From Coffea arabica (lineage: Eukaryota > Streptophyta > Magnoliopsida > Gentianales > Rubiaceae), in contig NC_092322.1 in NCBI RefSeq assembly GCF_036785885.1, positions 18,002,466-18,066,465 of the forward strand: 64,000 nucleotides of DNA, in the 5' to 3' direction. The notes beneath the pieces were generated by a model. That model made no database searches and was not told the origin of the DNA. It worked only from the letters and a program-made list of their open reading frames with translations. Each line of letters begins with the position of its first letter. Positions within the stretch are counted from its first letter, which is position 1. Of the stretch, positions 12,257-24,150 are shown piece after piece. The position numbers were made by a program, and so were the translations under genes.

Positions 12257-12830
12257 TTAACAAATAATACAACTCAATTTTTGTTTCTTCTCTCTGATTT
12301 CTTCATTGTGTCCTTTTATCAACTCATCATTTTCTCCATTAATTCTTGTTGCCCATTCTCTTTGTAATATAGTATAATCAATCATTCTTCTTTTTGCAAA
12401 GCATCTTTCTCTAATGTTAACAATAGCTCTTGAATGTCTCATTTTCACTTCATTATATTTAGGAATATCATAAACTTCGATTCTCTTAAATTTTTCTCCT
12501 TAAACCACATAATGCTTCTTTTAAAGTAGGAGTCATAATAAATTTTGGATTTAATTGTGAAGATAAAGGCCTGTAATACATTCTATAGATTACAGCAAAA
12601 TTCTTTGTATGTTTCTCAAATTCATCACCTTATAAATGAATATCTAATATGACTGAATTCAAAACATGTGGATATGTTAAATCTACTAAAAAGTTCTACT
12701 GAAAAGTTTGGAGCACATTTAAAGTAAATTGGTCCATTACATACATTTGTTTGAATCATAAATAAAAGTAACCTTCGTCCAAATGAGAGACTATCTTTAT
12801 CTATTCTCAACCCCTCGTCTCACCAAGGTC
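12257..12830 (-). pseudogene. Pararetroviral movement-protein fragment
   Basis: The minus-strand translation from about 12830 shows a segment typical of the 30K-type movement domain of caulimovirids, including CNGPIYFKCAPNFSVEL (about 12730-12680) and FAVIYRMYYRP (near 12590). A charged helical stretch ending near 12257 follows. Several stops and frameshifts occur (for example near 12635 and 12500). The N-terminal half of the domain is missing: the sequence joins Ty3 RT/RNase H DNA at about 12830. Confidence 0.7.
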
Positions 12831-12832
12831 TG

Positions 12833-13620
12833 AAGAGACTCTCAATCTATATTTTATCTCGGTTAAAGAGGCGATTAGTGTTGTGCTAGTGCAGGAGGGT
12901 GGCATCCAATAACCTGTTTATTATGTCAGCCAAGTCCTCTGTGGGCCTGAAAGCGGATACCCGCAGATAAAAAAATTAGTATTATACCTAATTCATGCAA
13001 CTCGGCGATTGAAGCCTTATTTCCTGACTCACCTCGTTTGCGTTCAAACTAATCAACCAATCCATCAGACTCTAACCAAATCTGAAGCCTCAGGACGCTT
13101 GATAAAATGAACGATTGAATAAGAAGAATACAACCTGATTTACGAACCTAGAACGACAATCAAGGGACAGGTTTAAACTGACCTCTTAGCCAAGTTTACC
13201 CCTGCCGTAAATCGAGACGTCACTAAAAAGGCCTGAATGCCCTTGACTTGAGCCCTTTATGTAGACGGCTCTTTCAATAACAAAGGCAAAGGAACTGGAT
13301 TGCTTCTCGTTGGGTCAAGCGGAGAGGAGTGTTCATATACTCTCCGTTTTAGTTTTTCTGCCTCTAATAATGAGGCTGAATATGACACGTTGATCATTGG
13401 TTTGCATTTAGCACGGAAACTGGAAGCTCGTTAAATTCAAGTATACAGTGATTCTCAATTGATGGTCAAACAAGTTCTAGACGAATACAAAACTAAAGAA
13501 GATACCATGCAGAAGTATCTCTCGCAAGTTTAGAAACTAGCCAATCTTTTGAATCATTTACAAGTCACTGCATACCTTGTTCCTAAAACAAGTGGGCAGA
13601 TGCTTTCTCCAAGTTGGCTT
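12833..13620 (+). pseudogene. Ty3/Tat RT C-terminus and RNase H remains
   Basis: The translation resumes Ty3-type polyprotein with a YYVSQVLCGPES-like RT-connection segment (about 12917-12955) and a Leu/Arg-rich YLIHATRRLKPYF stretch. A second RNase H then follows with YVDGSFNNKGKGTG (13258-13299), SNNEAEYDTLI (about 13360) and VYSDSQLMVKQ (about 13441), matching the D-E-D core of RNase H. Stops interrupt it (near 13432 and 13532). The fingers/palm part of RT is absent, deleted or displaced by the viral block immediately upstream. Confidence 0.75.
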
Positions 13621-13879
13621 TTATCTCATTCTCTCCGTTGAATAAAACAATCCCAATTGAGATTCTAATCGAGCCTGGTTATTTAGAAAAGAAAGTATAT
13701 CCAATACATTCAATGAAAACCTAGATGGATCCTATCATCAAGTTTCTTGATCAAGAAATTCTTTTTGATGACCGATCTGAGGCAAGAAGAGTCTAGTGTA
13801 GATCAATTGGGTATACGTTACACGATGGATCACTGTACAAAAAATCTTACCTCAAACCATAGATAAGGTGTATTCTTGT

Positions 13880-14840
13880 TGAATAAGGGGAGCAGGTACT
13901 TAACAACATCCATAAAGGACTGTGAAACTCATGTCGGAGTTCAGATGTTGGCTAAAAAGACCCTATTACTCGGATATTTTTTGACAACTATCTAACAAAA
14001 TTCTCAAATTCTTGTAATAAACTGCCTTTCTTGTCAATTTCACGCTCCTAAACACCACCGTCCTACCAATCCCATGATTTCTATCACATCTCTTTCGCCC
14101 TTTGAGCAGTGGGGAATAAACTTAATCAACCACTTTTTTTTCGGATATCAGGTAACTACACCTATTTGATAGCGACAATTGATTAATTCACCAAATGGGT
14201 GGAGATCGAGCCGTTGAGCAGTATTACGGATCAGACCATCCAGAAGTTCTTTCAAAAGAACATAGTATATAGATTTGGAGTGCCGAAAGTTGTCATCTTA
14301 AATAACAGGAAGCAATTTGCCGACAACCTATTTAAAAATTGGTGCAAAAATTTTGGTATCAAATAACACTTTATCTCGGCAGGTTATTCTCAATCTAATA
14401 GATAAGTCGAGAATTTCAACAAAACTCTCCTACATAATCTTAAGACACGGCTTCACCGAGTCGAAATGGCTTGGGCGGACGAGTTGTCCAACGTTCTCTG
14501 GACCTATTGAACTACTCCAAAGTCGGTAATCCAAAAACACCATTCTCCTTAACTTATGGATCTCACTCCAAATCCTCGAATGACTGTTTATGTAGTTGAG
14601 ATAAATGACGAAGAACTGCAAGCGGACTTGGATTTATTGGAAGAAAAAAGGGAAGCCGCGGCAATGAGACTCACTTTGTATAAAATATCCTGATTCATTA
14701 TTATAATGCTCGGGTTAAAAAATTCGCTTTAAACCAGTCGATTTAGTCTTGAAAAAGAACTCAGTTAGCTGATTCGAATCCAAGGAAAAACTAATTCCTA
14801 AATGAAAAGGATTCTACCATGTCATCGAATCTATCCTTGG
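13880..14840 (+). pseudogene. Ty3/Tat integrase remains
   Basis: A degraded HHCC zinc-binding region ends CLSCQFHAPKHHRPTNP (about 14020-14075). The catalytic core follows with WGINLINHFF (usually WG-D-L, so the first Asp is Asn here) and KWVEIEPLSS. YRFGVPKVVILNN comes next, where the usual DNG Asp is also lost. A GQVENFN-like segment is replaced by stops near 14400. The tail contains NDEELQADLDLLEEKREAA (about 14604-14660), characteristic of integrase C-termini in this lineage. It is non-functional. Confidence 0.75.
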
Positions 14841-15137
14841 TAACTATTATAAATTAACCTACTGAGATGGTACCCTTGCGTTTCGGACTTGACATGATAA
14901 AATCTTAAATTGTATCATCCGTAATGTTATGATGGTAGATTTATTTTCAAAATAATACTTACTATTGTTATCAAAAATAAAGAGAGATGGGGGGGTTGAA
15001 GCAGACAAGATAAATATGATCAAGAATAAGAACTGATTCAATAATAAAGAAAGCAATGTTATGTTATAAATAGTATAATGGAACAATAGACTACACAAGT
15101 CGTATTCAAGTACAAAAGTCCGAATTCAGGAACACTT

Positions 15138-17340
15138 CTAAGTATCTTTTGTTTCGTTCCCATCATTACCCCTAACTGTCTTGGCGTCCCCTACGAGCTC
15201 GGTATCTTCTTGGCCCTCTTCGTCTCCCTCAAATTCGGGCTCCTGAATTTCAAATTCGATCAGCCACTGATTGAATTCTCGATCAGGTTTCGCTCCTCTT
15301 CGATGCCTGTAGTCATGTAGTCATATAACTACTTAGCATCCTTGTTGTAACTGTCCTTGGTTTTGAATATGTTAAGATCTTCTCAAAACAGTAAGGGACC
15401 GACCTCATTTATAGTTGAGGTATAATCGAACATAAAACTCAGCAGAGTCAATTCACCAAGATCCTTGTTGAATTTCTTAGATTTAAGAAAGGTCTCCACT
15501 GTCGAGGTCCTTGTCTTCTTGAGAGCCTCCTTATGGAACAATTCCTTTCGGTGCCTTTGTTTTTATTCTTCCTCAAGGACTGTCTTATAGGAGTTCGCCT
15601 CGACAACGACCTGATCCCATTTTTATCAGGTATGATTCTCCTCGTGATTGGCCACCACCAACCTTTTTTTCCCAAGAGGGGATATCTTCTCATGAAACTC
15701 CGCCGTGGACTGATGTGTCTCGAGCAGGTAGTCATAGTGTCTGGTTATTTAGGGAGTGAAAGTTAACGTCAATGCCTAAATAATGGCTAAATGGTCCACC
15801 AATTTGGAAGGTGGTAGCTCCTTGGTGTATTCCACATTCCATGGCAAGAATGAATGCACCAGTAACTTCCGAGACAGCTCCAAATTTTGATATCGATCAT
15901 TCACGTTGATGTCCCAATCCAAACAGTGGTGCTCATTAGGATGTCTTATCTCGTCAATAGTAGGATGCGATGCCATCGAATATCTATTCCACAGAAACGC
16001 TCCCATTATAACTGAAGGAGGGGGTATAGTGACTTGCCCCTTCCGTGCATTGTCGAGGCCACTGTAACACCTTGGATAGTCACACCTCATGAAATATTGT
16101 GAATATCTGAACTTCATTTCTCAACTATGATCACAGGAGGTTGAAGAGGCATGAAATCATGAGTTGAGCCGTCTACTAGAAGACAGAGGGTAGCCCAGCT
16201 ATCTTTTTTCTTCTTTCGCGCTCTTGATGTCTCAACTGAGGTCTTACACTTCTATCTCTTAACTACTGTTCTGGTCATCGAAATAATAAGGTCGGATACC
16301 TTTACCACTACACAGAAGATATGCATTATTATTTAATCAAACAAAAAAGATACAAAAGCGATGAAATGAATATTATAATTTTTCTTAAATTTAGAGAGAA
16401 GTAAGGGCTTTTTTGGGGTTGAAGAGAGTTCAGCTGATTTTTTTCATCGACTAAAACCACTTTCGAGTAAAACAAACTGTAGATCCTGAAATCCAACCCT
16501 TTAATCTTTTGGAAGTTTTGCTTATCGACAAATTCTGGGGATGGATCGATTGGGGTATTATGTGGCTTCCACTAAAAGCCCTTAGAAAAGTTTTTGATTG
16601 GGACAAAATCAAAATTATTCTTCAAGCCCTTTATTGAAGTCGGGGAGTCCACCACTAACTTTGGCATATTTTTGTTTCAGATCCCATAGTAAAACCACCC
16701 CATTTTATTTCCACTATTCTTGATAGTATAAAATCGTCGAAAGAGTAGCCTCCTGTTTCCAGCACAGCATCTCAGATCTGACGAGAATTTCGATGGAATT
16801 AGGGACAAGTTGAGTTATCCGAATTTTCCAGTATCGGAGGTTATCTTAGAGAAACCTCATCATCGGCATCCTTAGACCGGCCTCCATCTAGTTAGCATAC
16901 ACTATCACTTGCGACCTTGGTCGAACAATTGCTAATTGGTCTGTCTTGGCCCAATTAATGCTGTAGCCTCGACAGAAAGGATGTTTTCGCAGCAGATCTT
17001 TCCCACTAAGTTCCCCAATTGTGCTCTTGAAGAGAAGAAACTCGCCAAACTCTATTTGATCGAGGTTGGGTGGATTTACAGGAACTACTACCCCTTCATC
17101 TCGGGGAACTTCTGAGCCAAAAGTATTGACATATAATATCTCCGATTTAGTAGATTCGGATCCCTAGGAACTATTGCCTTCTCGCTAGCTGCTTCAATTA
17201 AATCCCCCGAGGTCTCTCCTTCAGAATTGGACGATCTCTTTTCCTTTGATGGTCGGCCTCCCTACTTCCTCGAAATCCGATCTAACCATTTCCTTATGCA
17301 TCCAAGTTACCCTAGCTACGTATCTTATTTAAAGAGGGAG
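15138..17340 (-). pseudogene. Antisense extra ORF (aORF) of the Tat-type retrotransposon
   Basis: Between integrase and the 3' LTR the only protein-like signal is on the minus strand. It reads from about 17.34 kb down to a TAG at 15138-15140. Recognisable stretches include EVPRDEGVVVPVNPPNLDQ (about 17.12-17.05 kb), FGEFLLFKSTIGELSGKDL (about 17.05-16.99 kb), a 113-codon open block (16117-15779) with HHCLDWDINVNDRYQ, and an acidic C-terminus (EFEGDEEGQEDTEL). Several stops break it. Tat-lineage elements are known to carry an additional ORF, often antisense, at exactly this place. Its function is not established. Confidence 0.6.
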
Positions 17341-17704
17341 AGGTGACTTACTGTCTTCTTATCTCTGAGTTACAAGATCGAAAGAAGGCTGTTTTGACAA
17401 TTCAGATGGGCATCTCGGATTTGCTATTATGGTTTTCATTAGCGGTGAAAATGAATTGTAAAAATCTCCTATTTATAGGGGGGATGAAAGGTAAAAAGGC
17501 AGACATTTCGAATTTTAAAACACCCGCCTTCCTTTCTCTTCATTAATGTGCACCGATTCATCTAACGTCCCTTCAGAACATATTCCATCAGTTACCTTCG
17601 ACTGACATTTGGCCTCTCATCGTTTAGCATCGCAACATGTGTCCCTCATTCACCGTATAACTCAACCTCGAGAAGGGAGTCGTTTAAGCCTCCCGTCCCC
17701 GAGG

Positions 17705-18222
17705 TTGGGGGGCTTATTGTGGTCACCACCTCTACTATTTGATACCGAGGTGATTGTCTTGACTCTTTATTTTCTTCAAGGACCGTCTTCATTGTCTCAA
17801 AATGAATGATCGCCTCGACTGCTTAACCCAACTTCGCTCATACCTTGAGCACTGTTATGGACCCCAACATACAATGTTTTGGCAGAAGAGACGACTAGTG
17901 GTTGACAGGTTGATATGACTGCTTACCGCCCTAGTGGTCAGGATTATGTTTAAACCCACCGCCATAACATGTCATCTAGCCATTAGCTAAGTGTAGGTGT
18001 CGCATCCTGTCCTTTGAATTCTCCCTTATAAATACTCCTCATCATCTGCAAGTTAAGTACACAGAACAATCCACCTAACTATTCATACCATTAACCCCCG
18101 ATCTATAATTGACTTTAGCATCAAAGTGAGATTGGGGAACAAGACCTCAGCCACTCTTGCATTTTGGCATGTGAGCTCATGCTGTCAACATGGCTCGTCC
18201 GCTTAGAAATCACCTTGTCAAC
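17705..18222 (+). repeat. 3' LTR of the Ty3/Tat element
   Basis: It is the partner of the 9240-9830 repeat. It begins after a purine-rich tract (gaggttgggggg, 17701-17712) that could be the polypurine tract, holds the TATA-like CTTATAAAT at about 18025-18033, and stops matching after CACCTTGTCAAC (about 18222). Divergence from the 5' LTR is high, with many substitutions and a ~55-bp indel, so the insertion is old. Confidence 0.8.
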
Positions 18223-21002
18223 TAACAAGTAAATAGTTAAGTTACTTTAATTTTTGTATTTCTGGAAAACTAAACATTGATTTAATAAGCATACTAATTT
18301 TGCAATCATAAAAAAGAATGTACAAATACACTAAAAATTCAAAGAAGAAAAATTTGAGGTGTCATAATTATTATTTAATTGGGCTCTCACATTGCCTGTG
18401 ATTGTCCAAGTATATTCTAAGTTGTTGTAAGGAAATTGTTTGAGTAAATGATAAACAAGGAGACATATTTTCTTAAAATCAACCACTAACAATAATTGCT
18501 AATTGTTAAAATAATTATGTTGAAATTAACAAAAATTAATTTTGAATTTTGCTCCAAGTGCCCATCTTTCAGCATTAAATATAAGATTAATTTAATACTT
18601 AATAGAAAGCAAATTGATATGAAATTTGGGAATTCCTCTTCAAAATTTTTCCCCATCCAAATTGAATCGAGTTGGTGAAAATTTTAAATTATGCCCTTTC
18701 ATTTTCTTGTAACTTTTCATTGTTGAATTTCATATCACTATAATGTTAGTACATAACTAACTATTTCCAACGTGCTTATCCAACACACTTATCAGGAACG
18801 GGCTGCACTAGAGCTATTAGCTACATCAATTCATCGTATGATATATACATACATATAATATGCACACACACACACATTATATATATACACACACACACAC
18901 ATATGTATGTATAATGTCCAACTTCTATATGATAGGTTGTTAAGTTGGATGAATCTACGTTCTACAAAGTAAATGTGCAAAAAAAATTTTTTGTTTATAT
19001 TTTTTGGTGAATTTCATTCTTCTTCTCTTTTGGTAACATTTAATTACCGCTCCTTTTCACTTTATTATTTATAGTAAATTTCAATCAATTATCAATTACC
19101 TACCTTATATGCATTTATATTAATTATGACTTTATTTTTTCCAATAAACTCATAACTTTCCTTTTTAATTTCCTATTCGTCTTGATCAATCCAATCATAT
19201 ATTACTATTTTTCCTATCTTATATTACTATACCTTTATGTTCTCCAAGTTCCAACGAATATATTACTCTCTTGCTCTTTATATGTTTGTGCTAATTATAC
19301 CTTTTCTCTTATTTAATCAATTAGTCAATCAATCAATCAACTCATGGTTTTAATTCTCTTTTTCAATCACAAGGTTCTTTCTTTTATCTGTGATTACAGA
19401 ACTTTACAATTGGTCACTTTTTTTTTACTATTTTTCTACTCCTATTATTTGATTTAGTTATTAATTCAATCCCATTATGTCCTGTTATTGATGATAAGGT
19501 CATTAGGAAATTTATTATATTTTATTTGATATTTCTCTATCTTACATATGTTCTTTTTACAAGATATCTACATATTTTAGAGTTAAATTTTTGTAAAACA
19601 AATTTATAAACTTAGATCTTGTTCATTAGCTAACTTTTGAGATTTATCTTATTGGTTTCAGGATTTTTTTGTAGATGTATAAGTATTCATGAAATCTTAA
19701 GCAAATTGTTCAAACTTATATTCAACTTGGTTTCATGCAAATATGCCAATGAAATATTAGGTTGTTGCTGAAACCTTGCACTTGTAATCTGTGTATGATT
19801 CTGACTTTAAGATTTACGAGTCTTAAGCTAAAGGTTTTCAATGTAACTAGATAAGTTCTAGATGAAAATTTTCTTTCGAGAAATATTTGTAACTTAATAT
19901 TCTTTCACTTCAAAATTATTTTTAAAATATTCAACAAAGGATAGTGATTGAAATTAATAAATTAATCAAAAATCAGTAATATGAAAAACTTTTGTAGATT
20001 AGATTTTAGTTTGCTTGAAACTAATTTGATATTATTCACGATTGTTTTGTACAAACTAATGTTCCATCTTTTTAGATATTTGTTGGAATTGCATATTTTT
20101 ATAGTACAATCTTTTGGTATGAACCTAACTAATTAAAATCTATTTTAAACCTCAGCATTCAAGACAAGGAAAATATTACCTTCAATTTCATAAGAATGAT
20201 TCTGATTAACTATTAAAGGTGATTAGAGTACTTGTTTTAAAATCATTTTCCCAACTTGAGTACTACAAATTTAATTGAACTTCTCTAAAAGATTTTAAAA
20301 GAAAAGTAGCAAAATCTTTTTTTTTTTTGGAATAGCAAAATCTTTATTTTACCAACTCAAAATTATTCTTTGTTTTTGAAATATTATCAATATGTATTTA
20401 TACCAAATTTTAATGCTTTGTCACTTAAAGATTTTTTTTTCTACTATTATCTATGATTTACGTTTTAATATATTACTTCATTGACAATTGGAAAAAATTT
20501 CTTGGAAAATTAATTTACAGAAATTTTTTGACAATTTAATAACCTTAAATCGATCTTAAAGCTAGTGGATACTTTAGATGTGTTTGGTTAGCATAACTTC
20601 AAAAAAAAAATCAAATATTTTACATCATAACTACAATTTTCGGCCACTTTTGTAACTCACATATATCATATCATAAAAAGTGTTACAATGTTATTTCTAA
20701 ATATTTTTTTTCCAAATAATCACATATCGAAACACACCGTTCGTTTTTTAGAAAAGATGGATGATCAAAACCATTAGATTAAGAAAATAATATAATTTTT
20801 AGCACAAATTCATTCTAATTGATGTGTAAACTTGTTCCTTGGTGAATTTTGTTTGGTTGTCAGTTTGAGATGAGTCTTGGTCTTTAAGTTTTGCAACTTG
20901 TCTTTTGGATTATTTGCACACATTTGTGTTTGTGCACTCTTAGTATAATGATAGGATTTATGTTTTTCATTGGTTATTCTGTATATTAGTTGTGATTCTC
21001 GC
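18223..21002. other. AT-rich intergenic DNA with a CA/TA microsatellite
   Basis: No gene is supported. A compound (ac)n/(at)n microsatellite lies at about 18865-18912, and a diverged MITE is annotated separately at about 20577-20738. Confidence 0.55.
20577..20738. mobile_element. Diverged MITE of the GTTTGGATA-ended family
   Basis: The left end gtgtttggttagcata and right end tatcgaaacacacc are imperfect inverted repeats. The centre contains catatatcatatcataaaa, the reverse of the core found in the 3.6, 4.4 and 26 kb copies. No coding region is present. Confidence 0.5.
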
Positions 21003-21086
21003 GAACCCAATATTAAGTTTGGGGAGGTTGTGAACCCAAATTAATATTTGGGGAGATTGTGAATCCAAAGTAGATTTGGGGAGGTT
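21003..21086. repeat. Short tandem repeat, ~29 bp x 3
   Basis: Three consecutive units begin gaacccaa/gaatccaa and end ttggggaggttgt, with a period of about 29 bp. It sits next to a locally GC-richer stretch (21090-21130). Confidence 0.75.
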
Positions 21087-21844
21087 AGACTCTCGTCGAG
21101 TGTTAGCATGGCCCCGCCCAGAAAGTGACGGACTAATGGAGGATCTAAATCAATGTTGACCTATGTATCCCTAAGCAAAGTTAATAGGTTGAGCAAGTCA
21201 TGCATGCAAATTTGTCAAGAAAAGTAAGGACGATATTTTGCCCTCAATGGTAAAAGTTATTTACCTCCGTTTATATAGTTATGATTGGATAGTTGCTGAA
21301 TTTTTTAATTTATTTGAATTTCCATAGAATTCGTAAATATCTTTTTATTATATGTACAAATTTTGTTTAAAGAAAATGACTTATTTATAATTTTTTTAAA
21401 AAAAAATTAACTGCAAATGCGCACACGATTCTAATTGGGCTTATTAGCTCACACCTTATTTTTAAAATTTTTTAAGATGGTTGAAGTTCACTAATTTGAT
21501 CTGATTAGCCAAACGTTCAAGGAGTAGTTCAAATGTATAGTTATCCGAAAAAAATGTCAAGTTATTGATTTTGTTCCGAAATTATTTATTGATATATGTC
21601 AATAATAAAAAATTTTGGTTATTAGCTCAAATTGAGTAGTTATAGTTTGTTGGGGAATATGATTCGTCTAAGAAATTTAGACTCTTAAATGTAAATCAGT
21701 AGGGTTTTAGTTTTCAAACCCTTGGTGAGAACCAAGCAGGCAGCTAATTTGCCCTTTTATTATTAGGTTGACTTGGGTCATAACAATAATAAACTATAGA
21801 CATGGTCACGTGTTCATCTAATGCATCATTTAGCTTAAATCATT

Positions 21845-22020
21845 GCTCGCGCTGGGTTGGTCTACTGGTAGAAGTAACCTCCTTAAATGAGTTTCACGGG
21901 GATTCGATTCCGGATAGCAACCCAGTTGTTATCTTCTTCAGCATCGGTCGGGTCCGCTCTGCTGGAGCGCTGTGGGATTAGTCGGGTATAGACCCGGATA
22001 CCCACAGTGATGAAAAAAAA
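21845..22020 (+). mobile_element. tRNA-derived SINE with 17-bp TSD
   Basis: A ~176-bp element ends in a run of A and is flanked by a perfect 17-bp duplication (atttagcttaaatcatt at 21828-21844 and 22021-22037). It has a Pol III A-box-like TGGTCTACTGGTAGAAG (about 21858) and a B-box-like GGATTCGATTCC near 21900, spaced as in tRNA-derived SINEs. It inserted in + orientation and has no ORF. Confidence 0.93.
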
Positions 22021-22376
22021 ATTTAGCTTAAATCATTAATACTTCACATTATTATTTGTCAGATATCAAAACCATAAAGTCTTCAATAGTAGAGCTAGAA
22101 GTAAATGTAAATTGACTTGAAAGTAAAATTGCATGTTAAAAGATAGATTAAAAGTAACATAGTCCAGAAGGCCTTGATCTACTAGCTGAAATTGAGACTA
22201 GGGTTGCCATTAGGTTTTAGCCTTTTAGGGTTATTAAGACCAATGGTCTCATGCAACAATTATTGTTTTCAACCCATATATCTAGTAGTTGGTTTTTTAT
22301 TTTCCATGTTTTTAATGCTATATATGGTCGATGTATAAGTAAAATGCGTCAGCTATGTGTCTTTTGTTTTTTTTAA

Positions 22377-23664
22377 GGATTATTTTAGAAACCTATCTTG
22401 AGGTTTCTGACATGTCACTCAGCACTTTTGAACTTTGAAAATATCAAGTTTTCCTTTTCTAATTTTTTGAAAGCTGTCAGCCCATTTCAAAATATATTAT
22501 CAAAAATCTAATTTTTGGATGGAGAAGACATTTTCATTCCAAAAATGCACTTTGTTGTCCTCTATTGTTTTCTTCAAAATTGAAAGTATATTAATAAAAG
22601 CTTGAAAATAAAGACAAACTATGCAAATGTGTAATTCTAATAGAACACAATATAGTAGTAGGTATTTTAAGGTACAAACAATTTATTTTAAAGATTATAT
22701 TTAAGGTTTTTCGAGCCAAAAAAGATTATTGTGTTATTACAAAGTGATTTTGGTCAATTTAGAATTTTTTTTCAAATTTTTAGAATTTTTGGAATTTCTT
22801 ATTTTTTTTTTATCTAGATTGATGGCTCAAAAACTAGGAAAAAGAACAAAATGTTTAAAATTATGTCTACAAACTCATTTGAGGTGTTCTCAAAGACTAA
22901 GAAGTTATTTTTTATTGGAAATTATTTTCATATGAATTCAAGGATTTATAAATTGTGTACAAGTTTTCTAAAGTTTCTAATTTTTGTTTAGATCTTTTTT
23001 TTTTTTTTTTTTTAGGTGTGTCCCGCAGGGAGTGGACCCCGCAGACTATTCACCACCCTCAGCAACTTGCTGGCAGCAAGGTTCGAACCAGGGACCTGAG
23101 GCTCCATCTTCAGCAATCTCAACCATCAGACCAAGCCCCTGAGGGCTCTAATTTTTGTTTAGATCAATGGATTGAAAACTAATAAAAGATAAAATTCTCA
23201 ATTGTATTTGTAAAAACTTATTTCAGGTGCTTTTCAAGGTGCAAAATGTTAGTTTCATCATGGTAAACTTTTTCAGGTGACTTTTATGACTTCTTGAAAT
23301 TGTTTAGAATTTCTAAATTTTATTATATTTCTAGTGCATATTGATGACATGGAAACTATTAAAAGGTTCCCCAACCTTGTTAACTTCTTATAATTCTTAT
23401 TTAAAAAACCATATCAACCAAGTTTTTAAAAATTAGGGAATTAGCTTGGTTTGTTATGAAAATAAAAGGGTTCACAAGAAAATGGCAAGATTGGAATGAA
23501 AACATACTCTTTATCCAAAAAAAAGTTTTTAATAATATATTTAGGAATTTTTTAACAATGTTATCAAAAAAGTTAAAATAAAAAAGGTAAGTGATAATTT
23601 TTAAAATTAAGAGGTGCTAAGTGATATGATAATAAAAACTCAAGGGAGGTTTCTGAAATTATCC
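22377..23664. mobile_element. Non-autonomous DNA element with long terminal inverted repeats
   Basis: The left end ggattattttagaaacct (22377) is the inverted match of the right end aggtttctgaaattatcc (ending 23664). The inverted similarity continues inward through CTTGAG and a gtcactcagcac/gtgctaagtgat pair, so the TIRs are over 45 bp with mismatches. The interior is AT-rich and noncoding. Long TIRs suggest a Mutator-like element, but I could not recognise a 9-bp target duplication. A SINE is nested inside at 22995-23146. Confidence 0.7.
22995..23146 (-). mobile_element. tRNA-derived SINE (minus strand) with 19-bp TSD
   Basis: A T-run at 22995-23015 (the A-tail on the minus strand) is followed by a body. 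Read on the minus strand, the body has TGGTCTGATGGTTGAG (A-box region) and GGTTCGAACC (B box). The flanking duplication tctaatttttgtttagatc (22976-22994 and 23147-23165) is a perfect 19 bp. The element interrupts the long-TIR element that surrounds it, so it is younger than that element. Confidence 0.94.
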
Positions 23665-23917
23665 GAAATAAAAGTCACAAAACATTTTTTTAACTAAACT
23701 ACAAAACAGTTATACCTTCAAAAAAGCCCTATTATTTTTGTATGCAGGCTTGTTTTGGACCTTTTAATGTAGAACAATAATGTACATCACCGGTTTATCA
23801 CCGCCTATGACCTATGCAGAGTGATGACATGGAACAAGGTTTACTTTCCCATTTTTAACGAATAATGATATGGCAATAATTATGTAGAATATATATCAAA
23901 TTAACAAAATTCTATAC

Positions 23918-24150
23918 GGTCGTTCCGATGGGTGCCATTCCAGTACTCATTAACAAATCTAAATTTCATTTTAACTTACCATACATATACATATACTGAT
24001 AATTATTATCGTTTTTTGCATTTATATATTTTTTCTATTTAATATTGCCTATTCTTTCTTGTATTTATTTATTTTTTCTAATTAATTTTATATCTCAAAA
24101 ATATAACACACGAAATATATCTTGACGAATGCCTTATTGTTAGACAGACC
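23918..24150. mobile_element. MITE family 2, copy 1
   Basis: It starts ggtcgttccgatgggtgcc and ends ttgttagacagacc, inverted and imperfect. The interior resembles 40240-40487 (shared tatttttctatttaat and cttttcttgtatttat-like blocks). The flanks attctata and attttata may be an 8-9 bp target duplication, which would fit a Mutator-type MITE. Confidence 0.6.

Larger units (their letters stand above)
10190..12830. mobile_element. Endogenous pararetrovirus block (Caulimoviridae-like), rearranged
   Basis: This block lies between the gag-like and RT/RNase H parts of the Ty3 element. It contains a coat-protein-like fragment on the + strand (10.26-10.62 kb). On the - strand are a movement-protein-like fragment (about 12.83-12.25 kb), a further viral-type ORF (12.24-11.16 kb) and a promoter-like noncoding stretch (11.15-10.65 kb). 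The orientation switch near 10.63 kb shows that two viral pieces were joined head-to-head or inverted, a usual state of plant EPRVs. The domain set fits the florendovirus/petuvirus-like part of the family; the genus is tentative. All frames are interrupted and the copy cannot encode a virus. Confidence 0.75.
9240..18222 (+). mobile_element. Decayed Ty3/gypsy LTR retrotransposon, Tat-like, with nested viral block
   Basis: Two diverged direct repeats (about 9240-9830 and 17705-18222) bound the element, both containing CCCTTATAAAT. A degraded primer-binding-like segment (tggcattgtttgtgg, 9831) follows the 5' copy directly. Internal pieces on the + strand are, in order, a gag-like fragment, the end of RT, RNase H and integrase. 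An antisense ORF then lies between integrase and the 3' LTR. That extra antisense ORF and the integrase tail fit the Tat lineage. Protease and most of RT are missing where the pararetroviral block (10.2-12.8 kb) sits. Many stops and frameshifts make it non-functional. The exact outer ends and the 5-bp target duplication could not be fixed. Confidence 0.85.

Noticed and set aside
21845..22020. tRNA gene
   Set aside because: A and B boxes are present, but there is no cloverleaf or anticodon arm and the element has an A-tail and target duplication, so it is a SINE.
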